This document shows, piece after piece, positions 32,875-41,799 of a stretch of DNA of 64,000 nucleotides. Within the stretch, counting starts at the first letter, position 1; the number at the start of each line of letters is the position of its first letter. Origin of the DNA: CAZGXM01 sp964529795 (GTDB lineage: Bacteria > Bacillota > JADQBR01); the NCBI GenBank assembly GCA_964529795.1, contig CAZGXM010000001.1, positions 40,066 through 104,065 of the forward strand, in the 5' to 3' direction. The notes under the pieces were generated by a model that was not told where the DNA came from, made no database searches, and worked only from the letters and a program-made list of their open reading frames with translations. A program made the translations under genes and the position numbers.

Positions 32875-35076
32875 ATGACTCAAGAGGCAATTAACTTTGA
32901 TGCCATCTACGAGGGCGCTGTTGAGCCGGGTAAGGAGCCGAAGAAATTACTTAAACAGGCCTACGATGGCGCCATTACTGCTACCAGCTATGCAGAAATA
33001 TTGCTCAATCAGGCTATCCGCAGGTACGGTGAAGATCACCCGGTAGCATACCCTGACACTGCATACTTCTTACCGGTTATCCGCTGTCTGAGCGGCGAAG
33101 AGGTTACCAGGCTGGGCGACCTGCCGCCGATCCTGAACCGGATGCGCGCCCAGATTGACGAGGAGTTGACCTTTGAAAACGCGCGGCTTTGGGGTGAGTC
33201 CACCTGGTATGCTGCGGAAATCATCGAAGCACTGCGCTATATCAACTATGAAGAAGGAGGTCCCCTGGTGCCGGAACCCTGGACCGGGTTTATCGGTGAC
33301 CCGGTGGTGCGCAAGTACGGCATCAAGATGGTGGACTGGACCATCCCCGGTGAAGCGGTAATCGTGGGCCGGGCCAGGGACGGCAAAAAATTAGCCAAGG
33401 TGGTTCAGGACCTGATGTCCAAGGGCTTTATGCTCTTCCTGACCGATGAGGTAATTGAACAGCTGCTGGAGGAAGGAGTTAAGCTCGGTATTGACTATAT
33501 TGCCTTCCCGCTGGGCAACTTCACCCAGGTTGTTCATGCCGGCAACTACGCCCTGCGCGCAGGGATGATGTTCGGCGGTATTACTCCCGGCAAACGGGAG
33601 GCGCACCGCGACTACCAGCAGCGCCGGGTACGTGCCTTCGTACTTTACCTGGGCGAGCACGACATGGTGAAGACCGCGGCCTGTATGGGCGCGATTTTCC
33701 TGGGCTTCCCGGTTATTACCGACCAGGAGCTGGGCGAAGACGAGCAGATTAAGGACTGGTTCGTTTCCGAGCCTGATTACGACAAGATGGTCCAGACCGC
33801 CATGGAAATCCGCGGTATCAAGATTACCAACGTGGAAATCGACATTCCCATTACCGTCGGTCCCGCCTTTGAAGGTGAGACCATCCGCAAGGGCGACATG
33901 TACGTGGAGATGGGCGGCAACCGTACCACCGCTTTTGAGCTGGTACGTTCCGTGGGTCCCGATGATATTGAGGACGGCAAGATTGAAGTTATCGGCCCCA
34001 ATATTGACGATATCGAGGAAGGCGCCAAGCTGCCGCTTGGTATTATGGTTGATATTTACGGCCGGAAGATGCAGGATGACTTTGAAGGCGTGCTGGAGCG
34101 CCGCATCCACGACTTCATCAACTACGGCGAAGGTCTGTGGCACACCGGCCAGCGGGCCATCAACTGGCTGCGTATCAGCAAGGATGCTGTCGCCAAGGGC
34201 TTCAAGTTCGAGCATTACGGCGAACTCCTGATTGCCAAGATGAAGGAAGATTTCCCGGCTATCGTGGACCGGGTTCAGGTAACGATTGTTACCGATAAGG
34301 ACCTGGTTGACGAAAAGATTAAGATTGCCAGGGAAGTGTACAACAAGCGGGATGACCGTCTCAGGGGTCTCACCGACGAAAATGTGGATACTTTCTACAG
34401 CTGTATCCTCTGCAAGTCCTTCGCGCCCAACCATGTCTGCATCGTTACTCCCGAGCGTGTGGGCTTGTGCGGTGCTGTCAGCTGGCTGGATGCCAAGGCA
34501 TCTTATGAGATCGACAACACCGGTCCCAACCAGCCCATTGAGAAAGGCACCGCCCTGGACGATGTCAGGGGTATGTGGAAGAGCGTCAACGAATATGTTT
34601 ACAAAGAGTCCAACCGCAACCTGGATGAGGTTAACATCTATTCAATGATGGACCGGCCCATGACTTCCTGCGGTTGTTTCGAGGCCATCATGGCAATTGT
34701 GCCTGAGGCAAACGGGATTATGATCACCACCCGTGAGCACGGCGGCATGACTCCCTGCGGCATGACCTTCTCCACCCTGGCGGGTACCGTGGGTGGCGGT
34801 CTGCAGACGCCGGGTTTCATGGGCATCGGCCGTACCTATATCGTCAGCAAGAAGTTTATCCCCGCCGACGGCGGCATGGCCCGGATCGTCTGGATGCCCA
34901 AGGAACTGAAGGAATTCCTGCGTGAAGACTTTATTGAGCGCAGTAAGGAAGAAGGACTGGGTGAAGACTTTATCGACAAGATTGCCGATGAAACGGTGGG
35001 CACCAGCCCGGATGAAATCCTGGCGTTCCTGGAAGAAAAGGGACATCCGGCACTGACCATGGACCCGATGATGTAA
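32875..35076 (+). CDS. acsB: CO-methylating acetyl-CoA synthase
   Basis: The subunit joins CO, a methyl group from the corrinoid protein and CoA to form acetyl-CoA at the Ni-Ni-[4Fe-4S] A-cluster. All six A-cluster cysteines are visible: C510 and C513 in CILCKSF, C522 in NHVCIV, C532 in GLCGAV, and the C599-G-C601 motif of TSCGCFEA. Their spacing matches the Moorella enzyme. Length is 733 residues, with the N-terminal CODH-contact domain present. AGGAGG lies seven bases before the ATG. It pairs with acsA upstream; acsC follows after a hairpin. Confidence 0.97.
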   Translation: MTQEAINFDAIYEGAVEPGKEPKKLLKQAYDGAITATSYAEILLNQAIRRYGEDHPVAYPDTAYFLPVIRCLSGEEVTRLGDLPPILNRMRAQIDEELTFENARLWGESTWYAAEIIEALRYINYEEGGPLVPEPWTGFIGDPVVRKYGIKMVDWTIPGEAVIVGRARDGKKLAKVVQDLMSKGFMLFLTDEVIEQLLEEGVKLGIDYIAFPLGNFTQVVHAGNYALRAGMMFGGITPGKREAHRDYQQRRVRAFVLYLGEHDMVKTAACMGAIFLGFPVITDQELGEDEQIKDWFVSEPDYDKMVQTAMEIRGIKITNVEIDIPITVGPAFEGETIRKGDMYVEMGGNRTTAFELVRSVGPDDIEDGKIEVIGPNIDDIEEGAKLPLGIMVDIYGRKMQDDFEGVLERRIHDFINYGEGLWHTGQRAINWLRISKDAVAKGFKFEHYGELLIAKMKEDFPAIVDRVQVTIVTDKDLVDEKIKIAREVYNKRDDRLRGLTDENVDTFYSCILCKSFAPNHVCIVTPERVGLCGAVSWLDAKASYEIDNTGPNQPIEKGTALDDVRGMWKSVNEYVYKESNRNLDEVNIYSMMDRPMTSCGCFEAIMAIVPEANGIMITTREHGGMTPCGMTFSTLAGTVGGGLQTPGFMGIGRTYIVSKKFIPADGGMARIVWMPKELKEFLREDFIERSKEEGLGEDFIDKIADETVGTSPDEILAFLEEKGHPALTMDPMM

Positions 35077-35088
35077 GCTTAAAAGGCC

Positions 35089-35124
35089 AGAGGACACCGG
35101 CCGCGCTTGGCCGGGTGTTCTTCT
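35089..35124 (+). terminator. Stable hairpin between acsB and acsC
   Basis: CACCGGCC (35095–35102) pairs with GGCCGG plus GTG across a one-base bulge around GCGCTT, and the stem extends with weaker pairs. Only a broken T-run follows. It may reduce read-through or protect the upstream acsAB message. Confidence 0.5.
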
Positions 35125-35235
35125 GCCATTATCAATAAATGTTCGGAAAGGGAACACCTGTGGTTGCTTTCCGGACATTGTCTTAAAATACAGGCCCAGG
35201 AGCCGAAAAAATATACAAGGAAGGGAGTTAGGTGT

Positions 35236-36573
35236 ATGGGTTTAACGGGTCTTGAAATTTACAAACAGCTGCCAAAGAAGAATTGCGGAGAATGCGGGCC
35301 GCCCACTTGCCTGGCATTTGCCATGGCGCTGGCAAACGGCAAAGCACAGTTGGATACCTGTCCCTACGTATCCGACGAAGCAAGGGCCAACCTTGAGTCT
35401 GCGTCCGCACCGCCGATTGCACTGGTTAAAGCCGGTGTTGGCGACAATGTGGTGGAAATGGGTGACGAGACCGAATTGTTCCGTCATGACAAGAAGTTCT
35501 ACCATGAGACGTCCATTGGTTTTAAAGTCAGCGATACCTTAAGTGATGCTGACCTGGAAGCCAAGGCAAAAGAAATTGATGACCTGAAGTTTGAACGGGT
35601 TGGTTTGCAGTACAAGATCCAGTTTGTAGCCGTTGTCAACGATTCCAAGGATGCGGCCAAATTCAAAAATGCCGTCGGTAAAGTGGCTGCCAACACGGCA
35701 GTTGCACCCATGTTGATTTCCGAGGACCCGGCAGCTATTGAAGCTGCTCTGGAAGTGGTTGCTGACAGGAAGCCGGTTATTAACGCTGCCACTGCCGGCA
35801 ACTACGAAAAGATGACCGAACTGGCCAAAGGCAAGAATTGCCCGCTGGTTGTGAAGGCGGAAGGGCTGGAAGCTTTGGCTGGACTGGTGGAGAAAGTTGT
35901 GGCGGCGGGACACAAGCAGTTGCTTCTTGACAGCGGCCAGACTGAGACCGCCAGGGTTATCGCCGATTTGGTGCAGATGCGCCGCCAGGCCATCAAGAAG
36001 AAGTTCCGTCCCTTCGGTTACCCGTCCATTGCCTTTACCACCGAAGAGGACCCATTGGCGGAAATCAACCAGGCCGTTGCCTATGTGAGCAAGTATGCCA
36101 GCGTAATTATTCTCAACACCACCGAGAAAGCTCATGTGCTGCCGCTTCTTGCCTGGAGGCAGAACCTCTATACGGACCCGCAGGTTCCCATCCAGGTGGA
36201 AGAGAAGCTGCATGAAGTTGGTGAAGTCGATGATAACTCACCGGTCTATGTAACTACCAACTTCTCCTTGACTTACTACTCTGTAGAGGGTGAAGTGGAA
36301 TCTACCAAGATACCCAGCTATATTCTTTCCGTTGATACCGACGGCACTTCCGTATTGACCGCCTATGCCGCCGGCAAGTATGAAGCGGAAAAGATTGCCA
36401 GCGTCATGAAAAGGGTTGGTCTGGATGACAGGGTCAAGCATCGCAACCTGGTAATTCCCGGATATGTAGCAGTTCTCAAAGGTAAATTGGAAGAAGCTTC
36501 CGGTTGGAACGTCATCGTCGGACCGCGGGAAGCTTCCGGAATAGTAGCATTTGCCAAAAGTCAATTTTCCTAG
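35236..36573 (+). CDS. acsC: Corrinoid/iron-sulfur protein large (gamma) subunit
   Basis: The 445-residue protein begins GLTGLEIYKQLPKKNCGEC. The four cysteines of NCGECGPPTC and LDTC bind the low-potential [4Fe-4S] cluster. A TIM-barrel and C-terminal B12-binding domain follow. With AcsD it carries the methyl group from AcsE to AcsB on cobalt. The ATG at 35236 follows AAGGGAG; the frame extends 43 codons upstream across the hairpin without similarity to the family. acsV, which reactivates the corrinoid, follows after ten bases. Confidence 0.96.
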   Translation: MGLTGLEIYKQLPKKNCGECGPPTCLAFAMALANGKAQLDTCPYVSDEARANLESASAPPIALVKAGVGDNVVEMGDETELFRHDKKFYHETSIGFKVSDTLSDADLEAKAKEIDDLKFERVGLQYKIQFVAVVNDSKDAAKFKNAVGKVAANTAVAPMLISEDPAAIEAALEVVADRKPVINAATAGNYEKMTELAKGKNCPLVVKAEGLEALAGLVEKVVAAGHKQLLLDSGQTETARVIADLVQMRRQAIKKKFRPFGYPSIAFTTEEDPLAEINQAVAYVSKYASVIILNTTEKAHVLPLLAWRQNLYTDPQVPIQVEEKLHEVGEVDDNSPVYVTTNFSLTYYSVEGEVESTKIPSYILSVDTDGTSVLTAYAAGKYEAEKIASVMKRVGLDDRVKHRNLVIPGYVAVLKGKLEEASGWNVIVGPREASGIVAFAKSQFS

Positions 36574-36583
36574 GAGTGATTAA

Positions 36584-38509
36584 ATGAGCAAGCATCTGGT
36601 GAAATTTGTTCCCGACAACGTTTCACTAAGCGTTGAAACAGGCACCAGTGTTCTCCGCGCAGCTTCCCTGGCAGGAATAGAGATAAAAAGCACCTGCGGC
36701 GGCAAAGGAAGCTGCGGCCGGTGTGCCATCAAGGTTCAGGACGGCCAGGTGCACATTGAGAAGGGTAACCGCTCCAGAAAAATGAAAGAGCAGGGATTGA
36801 ACCTGGCTTGCCAGACCTTCATTGAAGGGGACGCGGTGATAGAGGTTCCAAAGGATTCTCGGCTGGACGAACATCAGGTATTGCTGGAGAATGAAACACA
36901 GGGAAAAGTGCTGGCGGAAAAGCAGCTGGATTTGCTTTCCGGCTATGAATTCAAACCTCTCTGCCGGAAAGTGCAGCTGGCGCTGGAAGCGCCCACCCTG
37001 ACGGAAAATGCCAGTGATTTGACCCGCTTGCAGGCGGAACTACGGCAAAAGACCGAATGTAAGGAACTGGTGATTGGCTTGCCGGTGCTGCAGGAGTTGG
37101 CAGAAGCCCTGCGCCGGGAAGACTGGAAGGTGACAGTCACTTTGGCCTGCATGAACGGCATTAGCGAAATTGTCAAGGTGGAACCGGGCCATGTGGGTAA
37201 TGACGGCTATGGCCTGGCCATTGATATCGGTACCACCACCGTGGTGGTTCACGTGGTGGATTTGGGCACCGGTGACCTGATTGACAAGCGGGGCACCTAT
37301 AACAAGCAGGCCCGTTACGGCGATGACGTTATTTCCCGGATGATTCATGCCGGGGAAGAGAACGGCCTTTCAGAACTGCAGCAGGCGGTTACCGCTTCTA
37401 TCAATGAACTGGTGGATAAACTGCTGGAGAAAAACGAGATTGCTCCTGATGATGTCCATGTGGCGGTGACAGCGGGTAACACCACCATGGCTCACCTGCT
37501 TTTAGGTTTGCCGCCCAAGTATATCCGTCTGGAACCATATATCCCCACTGCCACTGAACTGCCGCCGGTAAAGGCGAAGGAATTGGGTATCCACATTAAT
37601 CCTGAAGCATGGGTACTCAGTTTCCCGGCAGTTGCCAGTTATGTAGGCGGTGATATCGTTGCCGGTGTCCTGGCAACAAAAATGGCGCAGTCCGAAGTGA
37701 TGACATTATTTATTGACATTGGTACCAACGGTGAGATAGTGTTGGGTAACAAGGAATTTCTCATATCCTGTGCTTGCTCCGCAGGGCCGGCTTTTGAGGG
37801 CGGCGGCATTACTTTTGGCATGCGGGCCATGACCGGAGCAATTGAAAGAGTATTTATAGATTCGGAAAGTTATGATGTAAAACTGGTAACCATTGGTAAT
37901 GAAAAGCCTATCGGCATCTGCGGCTCAGGTTTGATTGATTGCCTGGCCAAGTTGCACCGGGCCGGCTTGATAGATCGAACGGGACAGTTTTTCCGTGATC
38001 AGGATACACCGCGACTGCGGAAGGCCGATGACGGCTGGGAGTTTGTCCTGGTCCGGGCGGAAGAAAGCGGTGTTGATAAGGATATCGTCATTACCGAGGC
38101 GGATATTAAAAACCTTCTCCGTTCCAAGGGGGCTGTTTTTGCCGGTATCCAAAGCCTGTTGAAGTCGATGCAGATGGATGTGAATATGATTGAGAAAATC
38201 ATTATTGCCGGCGGCTTTGGCAACTATCTCAATGTGGACGACGCGGTACAGATTGGCTTATTACCCGATGTTGACCGCGAGCGGTACGAATTTATGGGCA
38301 ATACATCGGTAAAAGGTGCCAAACTGGCGTTGCTTTCCCAGGACGCCTACAAGGAGTCCCGGCAGCTGGGTCATATGATGACCTACCTGGAACTTTCCGC
38401 AGGTACCACCTTTATGGATGAATTTGTTTCGGCAACATTTATTCCGCATACGGACTTGACTTTGTTTCCGTCGCTTAATGTGAGAGAAACGGGAAAGGAT
38501 GTGAAGTGA
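36584..38509 (+). CDS. acsV: Corrinoid activation protein (RACo-type ASKHA ATPase with 2Fe-2S domain)
   Basis: The 641-residue protein has an N-terminal plant-type ferredoxin domain (CGGKGSCGRC and LACQTF, CX5CX2CXnC). A linker and an ASKHA ATPase fold with AIDIGTTTVVVHVVD (about residue 212), FIDIGTNGEIVLGN and IIIAGGFGNYLN follow. RACo proteins use ATP to reduce accidentally oxidised Co(II) in the corrinoid/iron-sulfur protein back to Co(I). The position between acsC and acsD fits that. TAGGAGTG precedes the ATG. DUF4445-family proteins share this layout, but the context favours AcsV. Confidence 0.93.
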   Translation: MSKHLVKFVPDNVSLSVETGTSVLRAASLAGIEIKSTCGGKGSCGRCAIKVQDGQVHIEKGNRSRKMKEQGLNLACQTFIEGDAVIEVPKDSRLDEHQVLLENETQGKVLAEKQLDLLSGYEFKPLCRKVQLALEAPTLTENASDLTRLQAELRQKTECKELVIGLPVLQELAEALRREDWKVTVTLACMNGISEIVKVEPGHVGNDGYGLAIDIGTTTVVVHVVDLGTGDLIDKRGTYNKQARYGDDVISRMIHAGEENGLSELQQAVTASINELVDKLLEKNEIAPDDVHVAVTAGNTTMAHLLLGLPPKYIRLEPYIPTATELPPVKAKELGIHINPEAWVLSFPAVASYVGGDIVAGVLATKMAQSEVMTLFIDIGTNGEIVLGNKEFLISCACSAGPAFEGGGITFGMRAMTGAIERVFIDSESYDVKLVTIGNEKPIGICGSGLIDCLAKLHRAGLIDRTGQFFRDQDTPRLRKADDGWEFVLVRAEESGVDKDIVITEADIKNLLRSKGAVFAGIQSLLKSMQMDVNMIEKIIIAGGFGNYLNVDDAVQIGLLPDVDRERYEFMGNTSVKGAKLALLSQDAYKESRQLGHMMTYLELSAGTTFMDEFVSATFIPHTDLTLFPSLNVRETGKDVK

Positions 38510-38510
38510 C

Positions 38511-39263
38511 ATGCCAGTAACTATTGCAGTAGCGGGAAAAGGTGGTACCGGTAAGACCACATTTTCAGCCCTGTTGATTCGTTACCTCATTGAAAAGAAA
38601 AAAGGGTCAATTTTGGCTCTGGATGCCGATGCCAACGCCAATTTGAACGAGGCACTGGGGCTGGAAGTGGACACCATGATATCCGATATCCTGAACGAAA
38701 CCAAAGACCCGAAAGCGATCCCCGCGGGAATGACCAAGGATATGTTTATTGATTTCAAGATGTCTCACGCGATAGTGGAAACGGATAAAGTTGATCTGCT
38801 GGTGATGGGCAATCCCCAGGGTCCCGGCTGTTACTGCTATCCCAATGACCTGTTAAAAAAGCACCTGGACTCGTTAAGCACCAATTACGATTACCTGGTA
38901 GCGGACAATGAGGCGGGACTTGAACACATCAGCAGGAGAACGATTCCCAAGGTTGATTACCTGTTTGTAATCAGCGATGCATCTGCCCGGGGAATCAGGT
39001 CCGCCGGACGTGTCAAGAATCTGGTGGATTCCCTCAAGGCGCCGGTAGAAAAGATCTTCCTGATCGTTACCAAAACGCAACACCAGGGAATTGAACCGCT
39101 GATGCCGGAGATCGAAAAGACCGGTTTGGAATTAATCGGTACAATTCCCATGGACTCCCGGGTTACCCAGTATGATATTGAGGGGAAGCCGTTGTTTGAC
39201 TTGCCTGAGGACTCTGCGGCGGTCAAAGCCGTGCAGGATATTCTCAGTCAAGTGAAACTTTAA
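38511..39263 (+). CDS. acsF: CooC/AcsF-type maturation ATPase (second copy)
   Basis: The 250-residue protein has GKGGTGKTT near residues 8–16, LDADANANLNEALG, and the CYC pair at Cys107 and Cys109 of GPGCYCYPND. It differs clearly from the first CooC (GKGGVGKTT, SCYCREN), so the two are not a recent duplication. AcsF proteins are thought to help load nickel into the ACS A-cluster or the CODH. One CooC may serve AcsA and the other AcsB, but the sequence does not say which. It begins one base after acsV ends and is followed by acsD. Confidence 0.9.
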   Translation: MPVTIAVAGKGGTGKTTFSALLIRYLIEKKKGSILALDADANANLNEALGLEVDTMISDILNETKDPKAIPAGMTKDMFIDFKMSHAIVETDKVDLLVMGNPQGPGCYCYPNDLLKKHLDSLSTNYDYLVADNEAGLEHISRRTIPKVDYLFVISDASARGIRSAGRVKNLVDSLKAPVEKIFLIVTKTQHQGIEPLMPEIEKTGLELIGTIPMDSRVTQYDIEGKPLFDLPEDSAAVKAVQDILSQVKL

Positions 39264-39327
39264 AAAAATTGGGGAACCGGGTTTCAACAATTCCCGGCTA
39301 ATCCGGAGGAAAGAAAGGAGAGTAGCT

Positions 39328-40299
39328 ATGGCTGTAAATATTATTAAGGAAAAGACCCTCAGCAAAGTGGGCCAGGTAAAACTGGGCGCTACCAAAGAAG
39401 AAGGTGGTACCCGTACGCTTACCTATACTGTGGGCGGCGATGCCGCACTGCCTTTCCATCACTTTGAAGGCGAAATCGCCAACAGGCCCATTGTGGCAAT
39501 GGAAGTGCAGGATATTGTACCCAACTGGCCGGAGACCATCACCAAGCACTTTGAAGGTGTGCTGGATAAGCCCGGCGAGTGGGCGAAAAAATGCGTTGAC
39601 GAGTACGGCGCTGACGCCATTTGCGTGAAGCTGGAAGGGGCCCATCCCGACAGTGCCGACAAATCCCCTGAAGAATGCGTAGCCGTGGTAAAGGAGGTGC
39701 TGGAAGCAGTTGGCGTACCTTTGATTGTGATCGGCTGTGAAATAGAGGATAAGGACAACGAAGTACTGACTGCAGTGGCGGAAGCCTGTGCCGGCGAAAA
39801 CCTGCTCCTTGGTTTTGCCGAACAGGAAAACTACAAGTCCCTGACCGCTGCCTGCATGGTGCACAAGCATAACGTTATTGCCCGCTCACCGCTGGACATT
39901 AACATCTGCAAGCAGTTGAACATTTTAATTACCGAAATGAACCTGCCTACCGAGCGGATTGTCATCGACCCGTCCATCGGTGGGCTGGGATACGGTATTG
40001 AATATGCCTACTCCATTATGGAACGGGCCCGTTTAGGCGCCCTGCAGGGTGACAAGATGCTGTCCATGCCCATTCTCTGCACTGTGGGCAAAGAAGCATG
40101 GCGGGCAAAAGAAGCCAGCGCTTCGCAGGAAGAATATCCCCAGTGGGGTGAAGAAGAAGACCGGGGTATCCTCTGGGAAGCAGCAACAGCCAGCGCCCTC
40201 TTACAGGCAGGTGGCAGTATTATGTTAATGCGTCACCCCAAAGCTGTAGAGCTTACAAAGCGTACCATCGACCAGTTAATGCAAGACAACAGTTACTAG
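39328..40299 (+). CDS. acsD: Corrinoid/iron-sulfur protein small (beta) subunit
   Basis: The 323-residue TIM-barrel protein has AcsD hallmarks: LTYTVGGDAALPFHHFEGE near residue 32, VEDIVPNW-type strand VQDIVPNWPE, and IDPSIGGLGYGIEYAYSIME. It pairs with AcsC and caps the corrinoid in the methyl carrier. GAAAGGAG precedes the ATG by eight bases. Here it stands after the ATPase genes, next to acsE, which donates the methyl group, in the classical acetogen order. Confidence 0.96.
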   Translation: MAVNIIKEKTLSKVGQVKLGATKEEGGTRTLTYTVGGDAALPFHHFEGEIANRPIVAMEVQDIVPNWPETITKHFEGVLDKPGEWAKKCVDEYGADAICVKLEGAHPDSADKSPEECVAVVKEVLEAVGVPLIVIGCEIEDKDNEVLTAVAEACAGENLLLGFAEQENYKSLTAACMVHKHNVIARSPLDINICKQLNILITEMNLPTERIVIDPSIGGLGYGIEYAYSIMERARLGALQGDKMLSMPILCTVGKEAWRAKEASASQEEYPQWGEEEDRGILWEAATASALLQAGGSIMLMRHPKAVELTKRTIDQLMQDNSY

Positions 40300-40365
40300 A
40301 GTTTGGCCGGCTGGCCGGGTGCACCGGCGCCTGGCCGCCACAATAGATAAAGGGAGGGAATTTGC

Positions 40366-41154
40366 ATGTTAATTATTGGTGAACGGATTAACGGGATGTT
40401 TTCGGACATCAAGCAGGCCTTGATTGACAGGGACCCCAAACCTGTCCAGGAATGGGCACGCAAGCAGGAAGAAGGCGGCGCCCGGGTACTGGACCTCAAC
40501 GTCGGTCCCGGTGTTGCCGACCGTACGGCGGCCATGAAGTGGTTGGTAGAGGTTGCCCAAGAAGTCAGCGACCTGACTTTATGCCTTGATTCCACCGACT
40601 TCAATGCCATTGAAGAAGGATTGAAGATTTGCAAGAAGCCGGCTATCATCAACTCAACCACTGCCGAGAGGGAAAAAATTGAAAAAGCTTTCCCCATGGC
40701 AGTAAAATACGGCGCCGGCCTTATTGGCCTGACCATGGATAAGAAGGGAATTCCCAAGGATTCCGATTCCCGCCTGGCCTTTGCCATGGAACTGGTGGCC
40801 GCTGCGGACGAATTCGGCCTGCCCATGGAAGACCTCTATATCGACCCGTTGATCTTACCTGCCAACGTGGCTCAGGACCACGGTCCGGAAGTTCTGGAAA
40901 CCCTGCGCCAGATCAAAATGCTGGCCAACCCGGCGCCCAGGACCGTGCTTGGTTTGAGCAACGTTTCCCAGAACTGTAATGACCGCTCATTGATTAACCG
41001 CACTTACCTGGCAATGGCCATGGCCTGCGGGCTGGATGCGGCCATTGCCGATGCCAATGATGAGGAATTGGTCAGAGTTGCAGCCGCAGGTGAAATTGTC
41101 TTAAATCAAAACATTTACTGTGATTCCTATGTAAAGATGTTCAGGACAAGGTAG
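40366..41154 (+). CDS. acsE: Methyltetrahydrofolate:corrinoid/iron-sulfur protein methyltransferase
   Basis: The 262-residue enzyme moves the methyl group from CH3-H4folate to the Co(I) of AcsCD. It is a pterin-binding TIM barrel with IIGERINGMFSDI at the start, DLNVGPGVADR, CLDSTDFNAIEEGLK, NSTTAE, IDPLILPANV and LGLSNVSQNC. GGGAGG lies upstream. It is the last of the acs block; an Hdr-type electron module and metVF, which make its substrate, follow in the same direction. A GC-rich hairpin region (about 40302–40340) lies between acsD and acsE. Confidence 0.97.
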   Translation: MLIIGERINGMFSDIKQALIDRDPKPVQEWARKQEEGGARVLDLNVGPGVADRTAAMKWLVEVAQEVSDLTLCLDSTDFNAIEEGLKICKKPAIINSTTAEREKIEKAFPMAVKYGAGLIGLTMDKKGIPKDSDSRLAFAMELVAAADEFGLPMEDLYIDPLILPANVAQDHGPEVLETLRQIKMLANPAPRTVLGLSNVSQNCNDRSLINRTYLAMAMACGLDAAIADANDEELVRVAAAGEIVLNQNIYCDSYVKMFRTR

Positions 41155-41180
41155 TTGTGAGAATTGACATTTGTTTACCT

Positions 41181-41214
41181 CCGGGCGGGCAATTCATGCT
41201 CGCCCACCGGGGTA
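41181..41214 (+). terminator. Hairpin between acsE and hdrC
   Basis: CCGG-GCGGGC (41181–41190) can pair with GCTCGCCC-CCGG (41199–41211) around AATTCAT. No T-run follows. It separates the acs and hdr-met parts of the operon and lies directly before the hdrC ribosome site. Confidence 0.4.
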
Positions 41215-41232
41215 TATAAGGAGGGGAATCTT

Positions 41233-41799
41233 TTGGTTGATACTGGAAAAAGTATAGCGCCTTCCTTTTCTTTTTTAAAACAATTGGAGGAAAAATCCGG
41301 TCAACCGCTAAGCCGCTGTTACCAGTGTAAAAAATGTACCGGCGGTTGTCCCATGAGTTTTGCCATGGACTTATATCCCAACCAGGTGGTCAGGTTTGTG
41401 CAGCTGGGTTTAAAGGAGAGACTGCTTTCCAGCCGTACCATTTGGGTATGTGCGTGCTGCAAGACCTGTGCCGACCGCTGCCCCAATGGCATAGACATTT
41501 CCGCAGTGAATGACGCCTTAAAAGAACTGGCTGCCGAAGAAAAGGCGGCTTTGGGAGAAACCATGACGCCCGCATTTCACGAGTCATTTTTGGCATCCAT
41601 TCAACGTTACGGTCGTGTCTATGAGGCGGGGATGCTGGCCGGGTACAAGTTGAAGACAAAGACCTATACCCGGGATATGCAGTTGGGCATTGAATTTTTG
41701 AAAAAGCGCAAGCTGAAACTCTTACCGGAGAAAGTTGGTCAGGTGAGGGAGATTAAAAAGATTTTTGAAAAAGCTAAAGCAAAGGAGAAGAGCCGATGA
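41233..41799 (+). CDS. hdrC: HdrC-like iron-sulfur subunit (methylene-THF reductase module)
   Basis: The 188-residue protein has two [4Fe-4S] motifs, CYQCKKCTGGCP and CACCKTCADRCP, as in HdrC, which passes electrons between HdrA and HdrB. The frame is open 23 codons further upstream, but TTG 41233 is seven bases after AAGGAGGGG and gives the normal HdrC start. Its stop overlaps the hdrB start (ATGA). It belongs to the hdrCBA-mvhD-metVF cluster, which in Moorella forms a methylene-THF reductase complex. A paralogue is at 57125. Confidence 0.92.
   Translation: MVDTGKSIAPSFSFLKQLEEKSGQPLSRCYQCKKCTGGCPMSFAMDLYPNQVVRFVQLGLKERLLSSRTIWVCACCKTCADRCPNGIDISAVNDALKELAAEEKAALGETMTPAFHESFLASIQRYGRVYEAGMLAGYKLKTKTYTRDMQLGIEFLKKRKLKLLPEKVGQVREIKKIFEKAKAKEKSR

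Noticed and set aside
33391..34434. 347-codon open frame antisense to acsB
   Set aside because: A shadow frame with no ribosome site, wholly inside a highly conserved gene.
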